From the NCBI RefSeq assembly GCF_000689415.1, contig NZ_HG322950.1:682001-746000 (forward strand): a DNA stretch of 64,000 nt. The letters are read 5' to 3'. Origin of the DNA: Pseudomonas knackmussii B13 (GTDB lineage Bacteria; Pseudomonadota; Gammaproteobacteria; Pseudomonadales; Pseudomonadaceae). This document shows positions 57,434 through 64,000 of this stretch, one piece after another. Made by a program: the position numbers and the translations under genes. The notes beneath the pieces are model-generated. The model saw nothing but the letters and a program-made list of their open reading frames with translations. It made no database searches and was not told the origin of the DNA. Numbering within the stretch: position 1 is the first letter of the stretch; each line of letters begins with the position of its first letter.

Positions 57434-58149
57434 GGGCGATGGGCTTCCGAGCTGTCCAGCAGATAGTAGTCACGGCCTTCGACCTGACCGCGGCGCAAGG
57501 GGTTTCGTGTGCAGAAGGGCGCGAAGGCGGCGTCGACGAAGCGGTACATCAGGTGCTCGTCGCGGCCGTGGGGAATGCCCAGGCGGGTGGCCTGGATGAC
57601 TTGAGCCGGCGTTTCGCCGAGGTCGTCGACGAACAGCCGCTGGGTATCGAAACGCTGCGCGTCCCAGTCCGGCACCTTCAGGCCCATGGCCTTGCACAGC
57701 AGGGTCTGGCCGGCGCAGAGCTTGCCCAGCGGGCGCTCGCTGCCGTCGGCGGCGGGGTTGAGCTGGCGCATGCGAGCGATGGCTTCGTCGCCGCTGACGC
57801 GGTCCATCCACGGATGGCCGGACTTGATCAGCACGGCATTGCCGGCGCCGCCGGCGCTGAAGTTCAGCGAGTCGCCGCCGCGCGCGTAGTACATGTAGAT
57901 GTGCCCGCCGTCGAGGAACAGCGCCTTGCGCTTCTCGGTGTAGCCGAGCGAGGCATGGCTGCCTTTCTCGGCCAGGTAATAGGCCTCGGTCTCGATGATC
58001 CGTGCCGACAGCCAGAGGTCGCCGAGGCGGTGACGGATGACCTTGCCGAGCAGTTCGCGGGCTACGGTCTGGGCGTCGCGGTCGAAGAAAGTGTCGGGCA
58101 GCGGGCGGGCATCGGCCCAGGGCAAACCAAGGATGGGATCGGCGGGCAT
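57430..58149 (-). CDS. mpg: DNA-3-methyladenine glycosylase (AAG/MPG family)
   Basis: Removes alkylated or deaminated purines from DNA in base excision repair. The 239-residue protein has FFDRDAQTVARELLGKVI, the catalytic Glu in ARIIETEAYY, HIYMYYARGGDSLNF and GPGKLC-like RPLGKLCAGQTLLCKAMG. The ATG at 58149 (MPADPILGLPW) was chosen, with only a weak GGTC-type ribosome site visible; the frame is open further upstream into the divergent region. Coupled to DedA-PAP2 (ATGA overlap). Confidence 0.93.
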   Translation of the reverse strand: MPADPILGLPWADARPLPDTFFDRDAQTVARELLGKVIRHRLGDLWLSARIIETEAYYLAEKGSHASLGYTEKRKALFLDGGHIYMYYARGGDSLNFSAGGAGNAVLIKSGHPWMDRVSGDEAIARMRQLNPAADGSERPLGKLCAGQTLLCKAMGLKVPDWDAQRFDTQRLFVDDLGETPAQVIQATRLGIPHGRDEHLMYRFVDAAFAPFCTRNPLRRGQVEGRDYYLLDSSEAHRP

Positions 58150-58211
58150 GGGATTGTCGTGGTCGCAGGGCGCTCTTAGGCTGGCGGATGATAACAACAA
58201 GAGACTGAATC

Positions 58212-59066
58212 ATGACTGAACGCGTCCGTGCCGACAGCGCGCACATCACCCCCAGTGCGCACTACACCGGTTATGTCTGGTTCCGTCACCAGCTCGCCGA
58301 GCCGGCCTTCGCCACCGCCTTCGGGCGCTGGGTGCACGGCTGCGTGACGCCGATCAACTGGGGCGCGCGCCTGGGCTTCGGTCTCGACATCGAGGACTTC
58401 CTGCTGCAGCGCCATCTGTTGATAGATGCACAACTGCGCCAGGCCATCGAACAGCGCGGCGCGACCCAGGTAGTCGAGATCGCCTGCGGCCTGTCTCCTC
58501 GCGGAAGACGCTTCCGCCAGCGTTATCCGCAGCTCGATTACCTTGAGGCCGACCTGCCGCCAATGGCTGCGCGCAAGGCGGCGTTGCTCGACGGCCAAGG
58601 CTGGCTCGACGAACGCCACCGCGTGCGCAGCGTGGACATTCTTGCCGAGGACGGGCCGCAGAGCCTCTCCGCACTCTTTGCCAATCTCGACCGCAAGCGC
58701 CCCTTGGTGGTTATCACCGAGGGCCTGGTGAACTACTTCCAGCGCCCGCTGATCGAGGATTTCTGGACGCGCCTGGCACGGGTATTGGCCGACTTCCCGC
58801 AAGCTACCTACCTCACCGAGCTTTACCCCGACCTGCGCGAGCACCCGCGCTACCGGCAGATCCGCTGGGGCGTCGGGCTGATCGGCCGGCTGACCCGCGG
58901 CGGTTATCCACTGCATTACCGCAGCGAGGCGGAGATCGCCGAAGCCTTCCGCCGCTGCGGATTTGCCGCCGTGGATGTGCTCAACCCGCAGGAGCACAGT
59001 GCCGAGCTGGGCCTTGCGCAGGGGCGTATGCCAAGCCTGGTGCGGGTGATCGAGGCGAGGACGTAG
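58212..59066 (+). CDS. Leucine carboxyl methyltransferase-like SAM enzyme
   Basis: A 284-residue protein of the LCMT/PF04072-like group: ITPSAHYTGYVWFRHQLAEP, VVEIACGLSPRGRRFRQRYPQLDYLEADLP (SAM loop region, in outline), VVITEGLVNYFQRPLIEDFW. In bacteria such enzymes methylate small molecules or polyketide-type acids; the substrate here is unknown. Start MTERVRADSAH. Divergent from the glycosylase across a 62-bp gap. Confidence 0.85.
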   Translation: MTERVRADSAHITPSAHYTGYVWFRHQLAEPAFATAFGRWVHGCVTPINWGARLGFGLDIEDFLLQRHLLIDAQLRQAIEQRGATQVVEIACGLSPRGRRFRQRYPQLDYLEADLPPMAARKAALLDGQGWLDERHRVRSVDILAEDGPQSLSALFANLDRKRPLVVITEGLVNYFQRPLIEDFWTRLARVLADFPQATYLTELYPDLREHPRYRQIRWGVGLIGRLTRGGYPLHYRSEAEIAEAFRRCGFAAVDVLNPQEHSAELGLAQGRMPSLVRVIEART

Positions 59067-59108
59067 GGCGTACAACCGTTCGCGGTTGTACACCGTTACT
59101 CCAACGCA

Positions 59109-60335
59109 TTACGCGGCGCGGGCGCCTTGTTGCATCGGCACCACGACTGCCGCGAGCGTGGCGCTGGCCTGCGGTTCGCCGTGGGGGAAGATGAAGGCAA
59201 AGCCGTCTGCCGTGCGGCGCAGCGGCAATACGTCCAGTTCGGCCATGCCGCTGGCTGCCAAGCGCCAGCCGCGTTGGGGGATATCCCGTGGCAGTTCGGC
59301 GCGGACCAGACCGCCGAAGTACCCCAGCTCCGCCAACTCGCACGGCCATTCGCCGCCATCGGCGTGGCGCAGCAGGGCGCGCGGCTGCGCCGGCGGCAGG
59401 CGCGGCTCGAAGCGGCGCTCCAGGTGCAACAACTGCTGGCGCTGGAAGCGCGTGCTGCCGGCAGCGTTCGGCGGTAGTGCCCGGCCATCCAGGAAAGGCG
59501 TGTAGAGCCGGGCGCAGGCGCCGCGCCGCTCGAACTGCGCCAGGTGGTCGGCATCGTGGATCAGGGCGAATTCGGCGTCGGCGCAGGCGTGGGCGAACTC
59601 GGCGTGTTCCCAGGGCTGGGTGAAGTGGTCGTATTCGCCGGCCAGCACCAGGGTCGGGCACTGCGGATGGCGCTCGAAGCCGCCGAAGGCGAGCAGCCTG
59701 CGGCTGTTCTGCCGGTAGCGCTCGACTTCTGCCGGAGTGAGGCGCTGCAACTGGCGCAGCAGGGCCTTGCGGAAGACCGGGGAAACGCCGGTGTCGGCCA
59801 GCCGCAGCGGGTTGACCAGGCCGGTCAGCACGCCGTTGGCGAAGGGCTCGTGCTGGCCCAGGTCGAGGCGGGCGAGGGCCTCTTCCAGCAGGGCGCGGGC
59901 GCCGGGGCGGCCGAAGGCGGTGATGCCGGCCAGCAGCAGGCGCGCGCAGCGCCGCGGATGACGGGCGGCGAACAGGGCAGCCAGCGCCGAGCCGTAGGAC
60001 AGGCCGATCGGCATCAGCGGTGGCAGTTGCAGCTCCTCGGCGAAGGCGGCGATCAGGTCGGCGAGGTCTTCCAGACTGAGCTCCGGGGCGAGCTGCAGGT
60101 TGCCGCCCTGGCTGGGCAGGTCGAGCAGGATCACCGGGTGCTCGGCGAGCAGTTCGCTGACCTCGCTGGCGAACGAGCGAAAGCTCTGGAACGCCCCGCC
60201 CAGCAGCAGGACGGGCGGGCGCGCGTCGTCGGCGCGCAGGGCGAAGGCCTGGTAATGCAGTTGCCAGCGTCCCAGTTCGAGCACCGCCGGAGGGGCAGTG
60301 AGGGCCTGGGCGCTGTAATCGGTGCGATAGCGCAT
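59109..60335 (-). CDS. Alpha/beta hydrolase with extra C-terminal domain
   Basis: A 408-residue protein. Residues about 1-290 are an alpha/beta hydrolase: oxyanion region LLLGGAFQSFRSF, nucleophile elbow GLSYGSALAALFAARHPRR (Ser), acid in LAGEYDHFTQP and His in HDADHLAQFERRG. The remaining 120 residues (RALLRHADGGEWPCELAELGYFGGLVRAELP...FIFPHGEPQASA) form a separate beta-rich unit that might be PilZ-like; that is a weak inference. From memory PAO1 has a hydrolase (PA4008) at the same place upstream of proA. Substrate unknown. Confidence 0.85.
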   Translation of the reverse strand: MRYRTDYSAQALTAPPAVLELGRWQLHYQAFALRADDARPPVLLLGGAFQSFRSFASEVSELLAEHPVILLDLPSQGGNLQLAPELSLEDLADLIAAFAEELQLPPLMPIGLSYGSALAALFAARHPRRCARLLLAGITAFGRPGARALLEEALARLDLGQHEPFANGVLTGLVNPLRLADTGVSPVFRKALLRQLQRLTPAEVERYRQNSRRLLAFGGFERHPQCPTLVLAGEYDHFTQPWEHAEFAHACADAEFALIHDADHLAQFERRGACARLYTPFLDGRALPPNAAGSTRFQRQQLLHLERRFEPRLPPAQPRALLRHADGGEWPCELAELGYFGGLVRAELPRDIPQRGWRLAASGMAELDVLPLRRTADGFAFIFPHGEPQASATLAAVVVPMQQGARAA

Positions 60336-60598
60336 GGCGAATCTCCGGCGGTGGGCCGCCTCTTATCGTTATTCCCTGGCGTGCTAGTGGCGAAGGGCTG
60401 GCATCGGGTGCCGGCAGGACCAAGGTAGACAGACGAGGGCTTTTTGTTTACCCAACCTTCGGGGGGCGCGAAGGGGCGGGTGTCACCGTCTCGCGGCGGC
60501 GCCCGGCGTGGCGGCGGCTGCTGGCGTTACCGGATGGTCGGCGTGACGGGCTGTCTACCGGTTGGCTGCTGTGGCTGGGCGGGAGGGGGGCGTCTCGC

Positions 60599-60604
60599 TA
60601 TAAT
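60599..60604 (+). promoter_or_regulatory. Consensus -10 box before proA
   Basis: TATAAT lies 34 bp before the proA ATG, with no recognisable -35 at 16-18 bp. The rest of the 302-bp gap between the hydrolase and proA is GC-rich, with a possible 5' region for the hydrolase on the minus strand; I see no small gene or structured RNA that I can support. Confidence 0.55.
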
Positions 60605-60637
60605 CGCGCATTTCCCTCACGCAAGACGCGTAGAACC

Positions 60638-61903
60638 ATGACCGAGTCCGTCCTCGATTACATGAGCCGCCTGGGCCGCGCCGCACGCGACGCTTCCCGC
60701 GTCCTCGCGCGCGCCTCCACCGCGCAGAAGAACGCCGCCCTGCTGGCCGCCGCCGATGCCCTGGATGCCGCCCGCGCCGAGCTGGCCCAGGCCAATGAAC
60801 TGGATCTGGCCAACGGCCGCGCCAACGGGCTGGAGCCAGCCATGCTGGACCGCCTGGCGCTGACCCCAGCGCGCATCGACGACATGATCGAAGGCCTGCG
60901 GCAGGTCGCCAAGCTGCCTGATCCGATCGGCGAAATCCGCGACATGCGCTTCGTCCCTTCGGGCATCCAGATCGGCAAGATGCGCGTGCCGCTGGGCGTG
61001 GTCGGGATCATCTACGAGTCGCGCCCGAACGTGACCATCGACGCCGCCAGCCTGTGCCTGAAGTCGGGCAACGCGACCATCCTGCGCGGCGGCTCCGAAG
61101 CCATCCATTCGAACCAGGCGATCGCCAAGTGCATCCGCCACGGCCTGTCCCAGTCCGGCCTGCCGGCGGCTGCCGTGCAAGTGGTGGAAACCACCGACCG
61201 CGCCGCCGTGGGCGCGCTGATCACCATGCCCGAGTTCGTCGACGTCATCGTCCCGCGCGGCGGCAAGAGCCTGATCGAGCGCATCAGCCGTGACGCCAAG
61301 GTCCCGGTGATCAAGCACCTGGACGGCATCTGCCATGTATTCATCGACGAGTCGGCCGACCTCGACAAGGCCATCCGCATCGCCGACAACGCCAAGACCC
61401 AGCGCTACGCGCCGTGCAACACCATGGAAACCCTGCTGGTGCACCAGGCCATCGCCGCCCGCGTACTGCCGCCGCTGGCCTCCATCTACCGCGACAAGGG
61501 CGTTGAGCTACGTGGCGATGCCGCGACTCGCGCGCTGCTCGGCGCGGACGTGCTGGAAGCCACCGAGGAAGACTGGCGCACCGAATACAACGCGCCGATC
61601 CTGTCGATCCGCATCGTCGATGACCTGGACGCCGCTATCGAGCACATCAACACCTACGGCTCGCAGCACACCGACGCCATCGTCAGCGAAAACTTCAGCA
61701 ACGCCCGGCGCTTCCTCGCCGAAGTGGACTCGGCGTCGGTCATGGTCAACGCCTCGACCCGCTTCGCCGACGGCTTCGAGTACGGCCTGGGCGCGGAGAT
61801 CGGCATCTCCACCGACAAGCTGCACGCTCGCGGCCCGGTCGGCCTGGAAGGCCTGACCAGCGAGAAGTACGTGGTGTTCGGCGACGGGCACGTGCGCACC
61901 TGA
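60638..61903 (+). CDS. proA: Gamma-glutamyl phosphate reductase
   Basis: Second step of proline synthesis: reduces gamma-glutamyl phosphate with NADPH. The 421-residue aldehyde-dehydrogenase-fold enzyme shows RKPLGVVGIIYESRPNVT (here RVPLGVVGIIYESRPNV), LKSGNATILRGGSEA, the VIVPRGGKSLIERI loop, the catalytic Cys in APCNTMETLLVH and FADGFEYGLGAEIGIST. Its stop overlaps the nadD ATG by one base (TGATG). First of the proA-nadD-rsfS-rlmH-mrdA string. Confidence 0.97.
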   Translation: MTESVLDYMSRLGRAARDASRVLARASTAQKNAALLAAADALDAARAELAQANELDLANGRANGLEPAMLDRLALTPARIDDMIEGLRQVAKLPDPIGEIRDMRFVPSGIQIGKMRVPLGVVGIIYESRPNVTIDAASLCLKSGNATILRGGSEAIHSNQAIAKCIRHGLSQSGLPAAAVQVVETTDRAAVGALITMPEFVDVIVPRGGKSLIERISRDAKVPVIKHLDGICHVFIDESADLDKAIRIADNAKTQRYAPCNTMETLLVHQAIAARVLPPLASIYRDKGVELRGDAATRALLGADVLEATEEDWRTEYNAPILSIRIVDDLDAAIEHINTYGSQHTDAIVSENFSNARRFLAEVDSASVMVNASTRFADGFEYGLGAEIGISTDKLHARGPVGLEGLTSEKYVVFGDGHVRT

Positions 61904-62565
61904 TGAGCAAGGCTTCCCCGCGGCGTATCGGCCTGTTCGGCGGTACGTTCGATCCGGTGCACATCGGTCACCTGCGCAGCGCGCTGGAGACCGCCGAACT
62001 GCTCGGCCTCGACGAGCTGCGTCTGCTGCCGGCAGCGCGCCCGCCGCATCGGGAAACGCCGCAGGTGTCGGCACAACAGCGCCTGGCGATGGTCGAACTG
62101 GCCACCGCCGGCGTCGCGCCGCTGCGGGTCGATGACCGCGAGCTGCAGCGCGACAAACCGTCCTACACCATCGACACCCTGGAGTCGCTTCGCGCGGAGC
62201 TGGGCAAGGACGTGCAGCTGGTGCTGCTGGTGGGTTGGGACGCTTTCTGCGGCCTGCCGACCTGGTACCGCTGGGAAGAACTGCTGCAACACTGCCACCT
62301 GGCCGTGCTGCAGCGCCCGGACGCCGACATGGAGGCGCCCGAAGCCCTGCGTGACCTGCTGGCGGCTCGCAGCGTGGCCGACCCCAGTGCCCTGAGTGGT
62401 GCGGCCGGGCAGGTCACTTTCATCTGGCAGACGCCCCTTGCAGTGTCCGCCACCCAGATCCGCGCCCTCCTGGCGCAGGGGCGCTCGCCGCGCTTCCTGG
62501 TGCCCGACGCGGTGTTGAACTACATCGAGGCGCACGAGCTGTATCGCGCGCCCCAGACAAACTAG
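61903..62565 (+). CDS. nadD: Nicotinate-nucleotide adenylyltransferase
   Basis: NadD converts nicotinate mononucleotide plus ATP to deamido-NAD. The 220-residue nucleotidyltransferase has the T/HxGH loop in GLFGGTFDPVHIGHLRSA, LLPAARPPHRETPQV, LVLLVGWDAFCGLPTWYRWEELL and the ISxTxIR-type VSATQIRALLAQGRSPRFLVPDAV. It starts at the proA stop (TGATG) and precedes rsfS by 10 bp. Confidence 0.97.
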   Translation: MSKASPRRIGLFGGTFDPVHIGHLRSALETAELLGLDELRLLPAARPPHRETPQVSAQQRLAMVELATAGVAPLRVDDRELQRDKPSYTIDTLESLRAELGKDVQLVLLVGWDAFCGLPTWYRWEELLQHCHLAVLQRPDADMEAPEALRDLLAARSVADPSALSGAAGQVTFIWQTPLAVSATQIRALLAQGRSPRFLVPDAVLNYIEAHELYRAPQTN

Positions 62566-62575
62566 AGAGTCATTC

Positions 62576-62929
62576 ATGCAAACCGAACAACTGGTCGAGC
62601 TGGCCATCGCCGCTCTTGAAGATATGAAGGCCCAGGACATCCTGGCCATCGACGTGCGCGACAAAACCAGCATCACCGACACCATGGTCATCGCTACCGG
62701 CTCCTCCAGCCGCCAGGTCAAGTCGCTCGCCGACAACGTCCTGGAGAAGGTCAAGGAGCAGGGCGTCAAGCCGATCGGCAGCGAAGGTCAGGAAGGCGGC
62801 GAGTGGGTGCTGATCGACCTGGGCAACGTCGTCGTCCACGTCATGCAGCCGGCCACCCGCCAGTTCTACGACCTCGAGCGCCTGTGGCAGGGCGCCGAAC
62901 AGAGCCGCGCCCACCACAGCGGCGAGTGA
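62576..62929 (+). CDS. rsfS: Ribosomal silencing factor RsfS
   Basis: RsfS binds L14 of the large ribosomal subunit and blocks subunit joining when translation must slow. The 117-residue protein has ALEDMKAQDILAIDVRDKTSITDTMVIATGSS, EGQEGGEWVLIDLGNVVVHVM and FYDLERLW, all family hallmarks. GAGAG precedes the ATG. It is 7 bp upstream of rlmH. Confidence 0.97.
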   Translation: MQTEQLVELAIAALEDMKAQDILAIDVRDKTSITDTMVIATGSSSRQVKSLADNVLEKVKEQGVKPIGSEGQEGGEWVLIDLGNVVVHVMQPATRQFYDLERLWQGAEQSRAHHSGE

Positions 62930-62936
62930 TTCGGCG

Positions 62937-63404
62937 TTGCGTCTGCGTCTGATCGCAGTCGGCTCGCGCATGCCGCGATGGGTCGAGGAGGGGTGGCAGG
63001 AGTATGTCAAACGCCTGCCCGCCGAGCTGTCCCTCGAACTGGTGGAGATCCCGCTGAACACCCGCGGCAAGAATGCCGACGTGGCGCGGCTGATCCGCCA
63101 GGAAGGCGAGGCCATGCTGGCCAAGGTCCAGCCGGGGGAGAAGATCGTCACCCTGGAAGTCGAGGGCAAGCCCTGGAGCACGCCGCAGCTGGCTTCCGAG
63201 CTCGATCGCTGGCGCCTCGACGCGCGCACCGTGAACCTCATGGTCGGCGGCCCGGAAGGGCTGGCGCCGGAGGTCTGCGCGCGCAGCGAGCAACGCTGGT
63301 CGCTGTCGCCGCTGACGCTGCCGCATCCGCTGGTGCGCATCCTCGTGGGTGAGCAGATCTACAGGGCCTGGACCGTGCTGTCCGGGCACCCGTACCACAA
63401 GTAG
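62937..63404 (+). CDS. rlmH: 23S rRNA pseudouridine(1915) N3-methyltransferase RlmH
   Basis: SPOUT-fold methyltransferase that modifies pseudouridine 1915 of 23S rRNA. The 155-residue product starts at a TTG (MRLRLIAVGSRMPRWVEEG) and contains the trefoil-knot LMVGGPEGLAPEVCARSEQRWSLSPLTLPHPLVRILVGEQIYRAW. The TTG is the only start that keeps the conserved N-terminus and it lies 7 bp after the rsfS stop. The sequence is nearly as I recall it from P. aeruginosa. Confidence 0.96.
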   Translation: MRLRLIAVGSRMPRWVEEGWQEYVKRLPAELSLELVEIPLNTRGKNADVARLIRQEGEAMLAKVQPGEKIVTLEVEGKPWSTPQLASELDRWRLDARTVNLMVGGPEGLAPEVCARSEQRWSLSPLTLPHPLVRILVGEQIYRAWTVLSGHPYHK

Positions 63405-63419
63405 CCGTAGTCGTACCCG

Positions 63420-64000
63420 ATGCCGCAGCCGATTCAACTCAAAGACCACGAAAAGGACGCCCGCCTGGTACGCAGCCGGGTCGTCGTCGGCGCGGTGGCG
63501 GTGTTCATCCTGGCGCTGGTGCTGGTGGCGCGCATGTACCACCTGCAGGTCACGCAGTACGAGTATCACTCGACGCTGTCGGAGAACAACCGCGTCCACG
63601 TCCAGCCTATCCCGCCGACCCGCGGCCTGATCTACGACCGCAACGGTGTGCTGATCGCCGACAACCGGCCGAGCTTCAGCCTCACGGTGACCCGCGAACG
63701 CACCGAGAACCTGAAGCAGGAGCTGCAGTTCCTGGTGGACATCCTCGGGCTGACCGAGGAAGACCGCGCGATCTTCGAGAAGCGTATGAAGCAGGGCCGG
63801 CGGCCGTTCGAGCCGGTGCCGATCATGTTCGAGCTGTCGGAAGAGCAGATCGCCCGCATCGCGGTGAACCAGTACCGCCTGCCCGGTATCGATGTCACCG
63901 CGCAGTTCGTCCGCCACTACCCGCTGGGCGAGCACTTCGCCCACTCGGTCGGCTACGTCGGGCGGATCAACGAACCGGAGCTGAAGATCCTCGACCCGGT
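63420..64000 (+). CDS. mrdA: Penicillin-binding protein 2 (3' end outside window)
   Basis: PBP2, the transpeptidase of the elongasome with RodA. The first about 193 residues are in the window: cytoplasmic head MPQPIQLKDHEKDARL, membrane helix VVVGAVAVFILALVLVARMY, then the dimerisation/pedestal domain start with PTRGLIYDRNGVLIADNRPSFSLTV and GHFAHSVGYVGRI-like EHFAHSVGYVGRIN. The active-site Ser domain is beyond base 64000. 16 bp after rlmH, as in P. aeruginosa (pbpA/rodA order). Confidence 0.97.
   Translation, partial: MPQPIQLKDHEKDARLVRSRVVVGAVAVFILALVLVARMYHLQVTQYEYHSTLSENNRVHVQPIPPTRGLIYDRNGVLIADNRPSFSLTVTRERTENLKQELQFLVDILGLTEEDRAIFEKRMKQGRRPFEPVPIMFELSEEQIARIAVNQYRLPGIDVTAQFVRHYPLGEHFAHSVGYVGRINEPELKILDP

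Overview
The window is high-GC chromosomal DNA from a gamma-proteobacterium of the genus Pseudomonas, most likely the P. aeruginosa lineage in the broad sense. The evidence is protein content (OprG, RlmH and cobaltochelatase genes that look close to P. aeruginosa), several gene strings I recognise from the PAO1 map (ssb-MFS-uvrA; cobJIHG/cobLK; chlI-DAHP synthase-cobN-cobW-cobE-cobM; the PA4063-4069 zinc/oprG block; nrdR-ribD...pgpA; proA-nadD-rsfS-rlmH-mrdA), and dispersed REP-like repeats built on the GTAGGAGCG motif. From memory these strings are far apart in PAO1, so the window is a mosaic of conserved modules in a different order. No phage, transposase, CRISPR array, rRNA or tRNA was seen.

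Layout. 1-7.1 kb: 5'-truncated katG, then uvrA (minus) divergent from a YajR-like MFS transporter and ssb. 7.3-13.9 kb: aerobic cobalamin (corrin ring) genes, cobG-cobH-cobI-cobJ on minus behind a cobalamin riboswitch and cobL-cobK on plus. 14-18.6 kb: an accessory metal/redox cassette of a secreted Gly/His-repeat protein, a SCO-cytochrome c fusion and a large multicopper oxidase. 18.8-28.9 kb: a second cobalamin block comprising the chelatase AAA and VWA subunits linked by an apparent -1 frameshift site, a DAHP synthase with an aromatic-rich leader peptide and terminator, cobN, cobW behind a second cobalamin riboswitch, cobE and cobM. 29-37.4 kb: a Mut7-C RNase-like protein, a 39-residue membrane peptide, a MocR regulator, ccoG, cysI plus its DUF934 partner, and two sugar-nucleotide epimerase/reductase genes. 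37.4-44.5 kb: SirB-like protein, OprG behind an ANR-type promoter, a zinc-starvation style ABC operon behind a Zur-like palindrome, CnoX/YbbN thioredoxin, a methyltransferase and a lipoprotein. 44.6-53.7 kb: nrdR-ribD, an FMN riboswitch, ribE-ribBA-ribH-nusB-thiL-pgpA, a retropepsin-like protease, ribA and a BtuF-like protein. 53.8-64 kb: a quinone oxidoreductase/monooxygenase pair divergent from a LysR regulator, a DedA-PAP2 fusion, a 3-methyladenine glycosylase, a methyltransferase, a hydrolase, and the housekeeping string proA-nadD-rsfS-rlmH-mrdA (truncated by the window end).

Cofactor logic dominates. Cobalamin genes occupy two blocks, each with a minus-strand B12 riboswitch, and the aerobic cobaltochelatase appears to be CobN plus ChlI/ChlD-type subunits made from one locus. 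Riboflavin genes sit behind an FMN riboswitch, and zinc and oxygen responses are visible as Zur-like and ANR-like sites. The observations most worth following are the dnaX-like slippery heptamer with downstream hairpin at the chlI stop codon, the apparent ribosome-mediated attenuator (peptide block YFFYGYWF followed by a terminator) ahead of the DAHP synthase, and the multicopper oxidase cassette.
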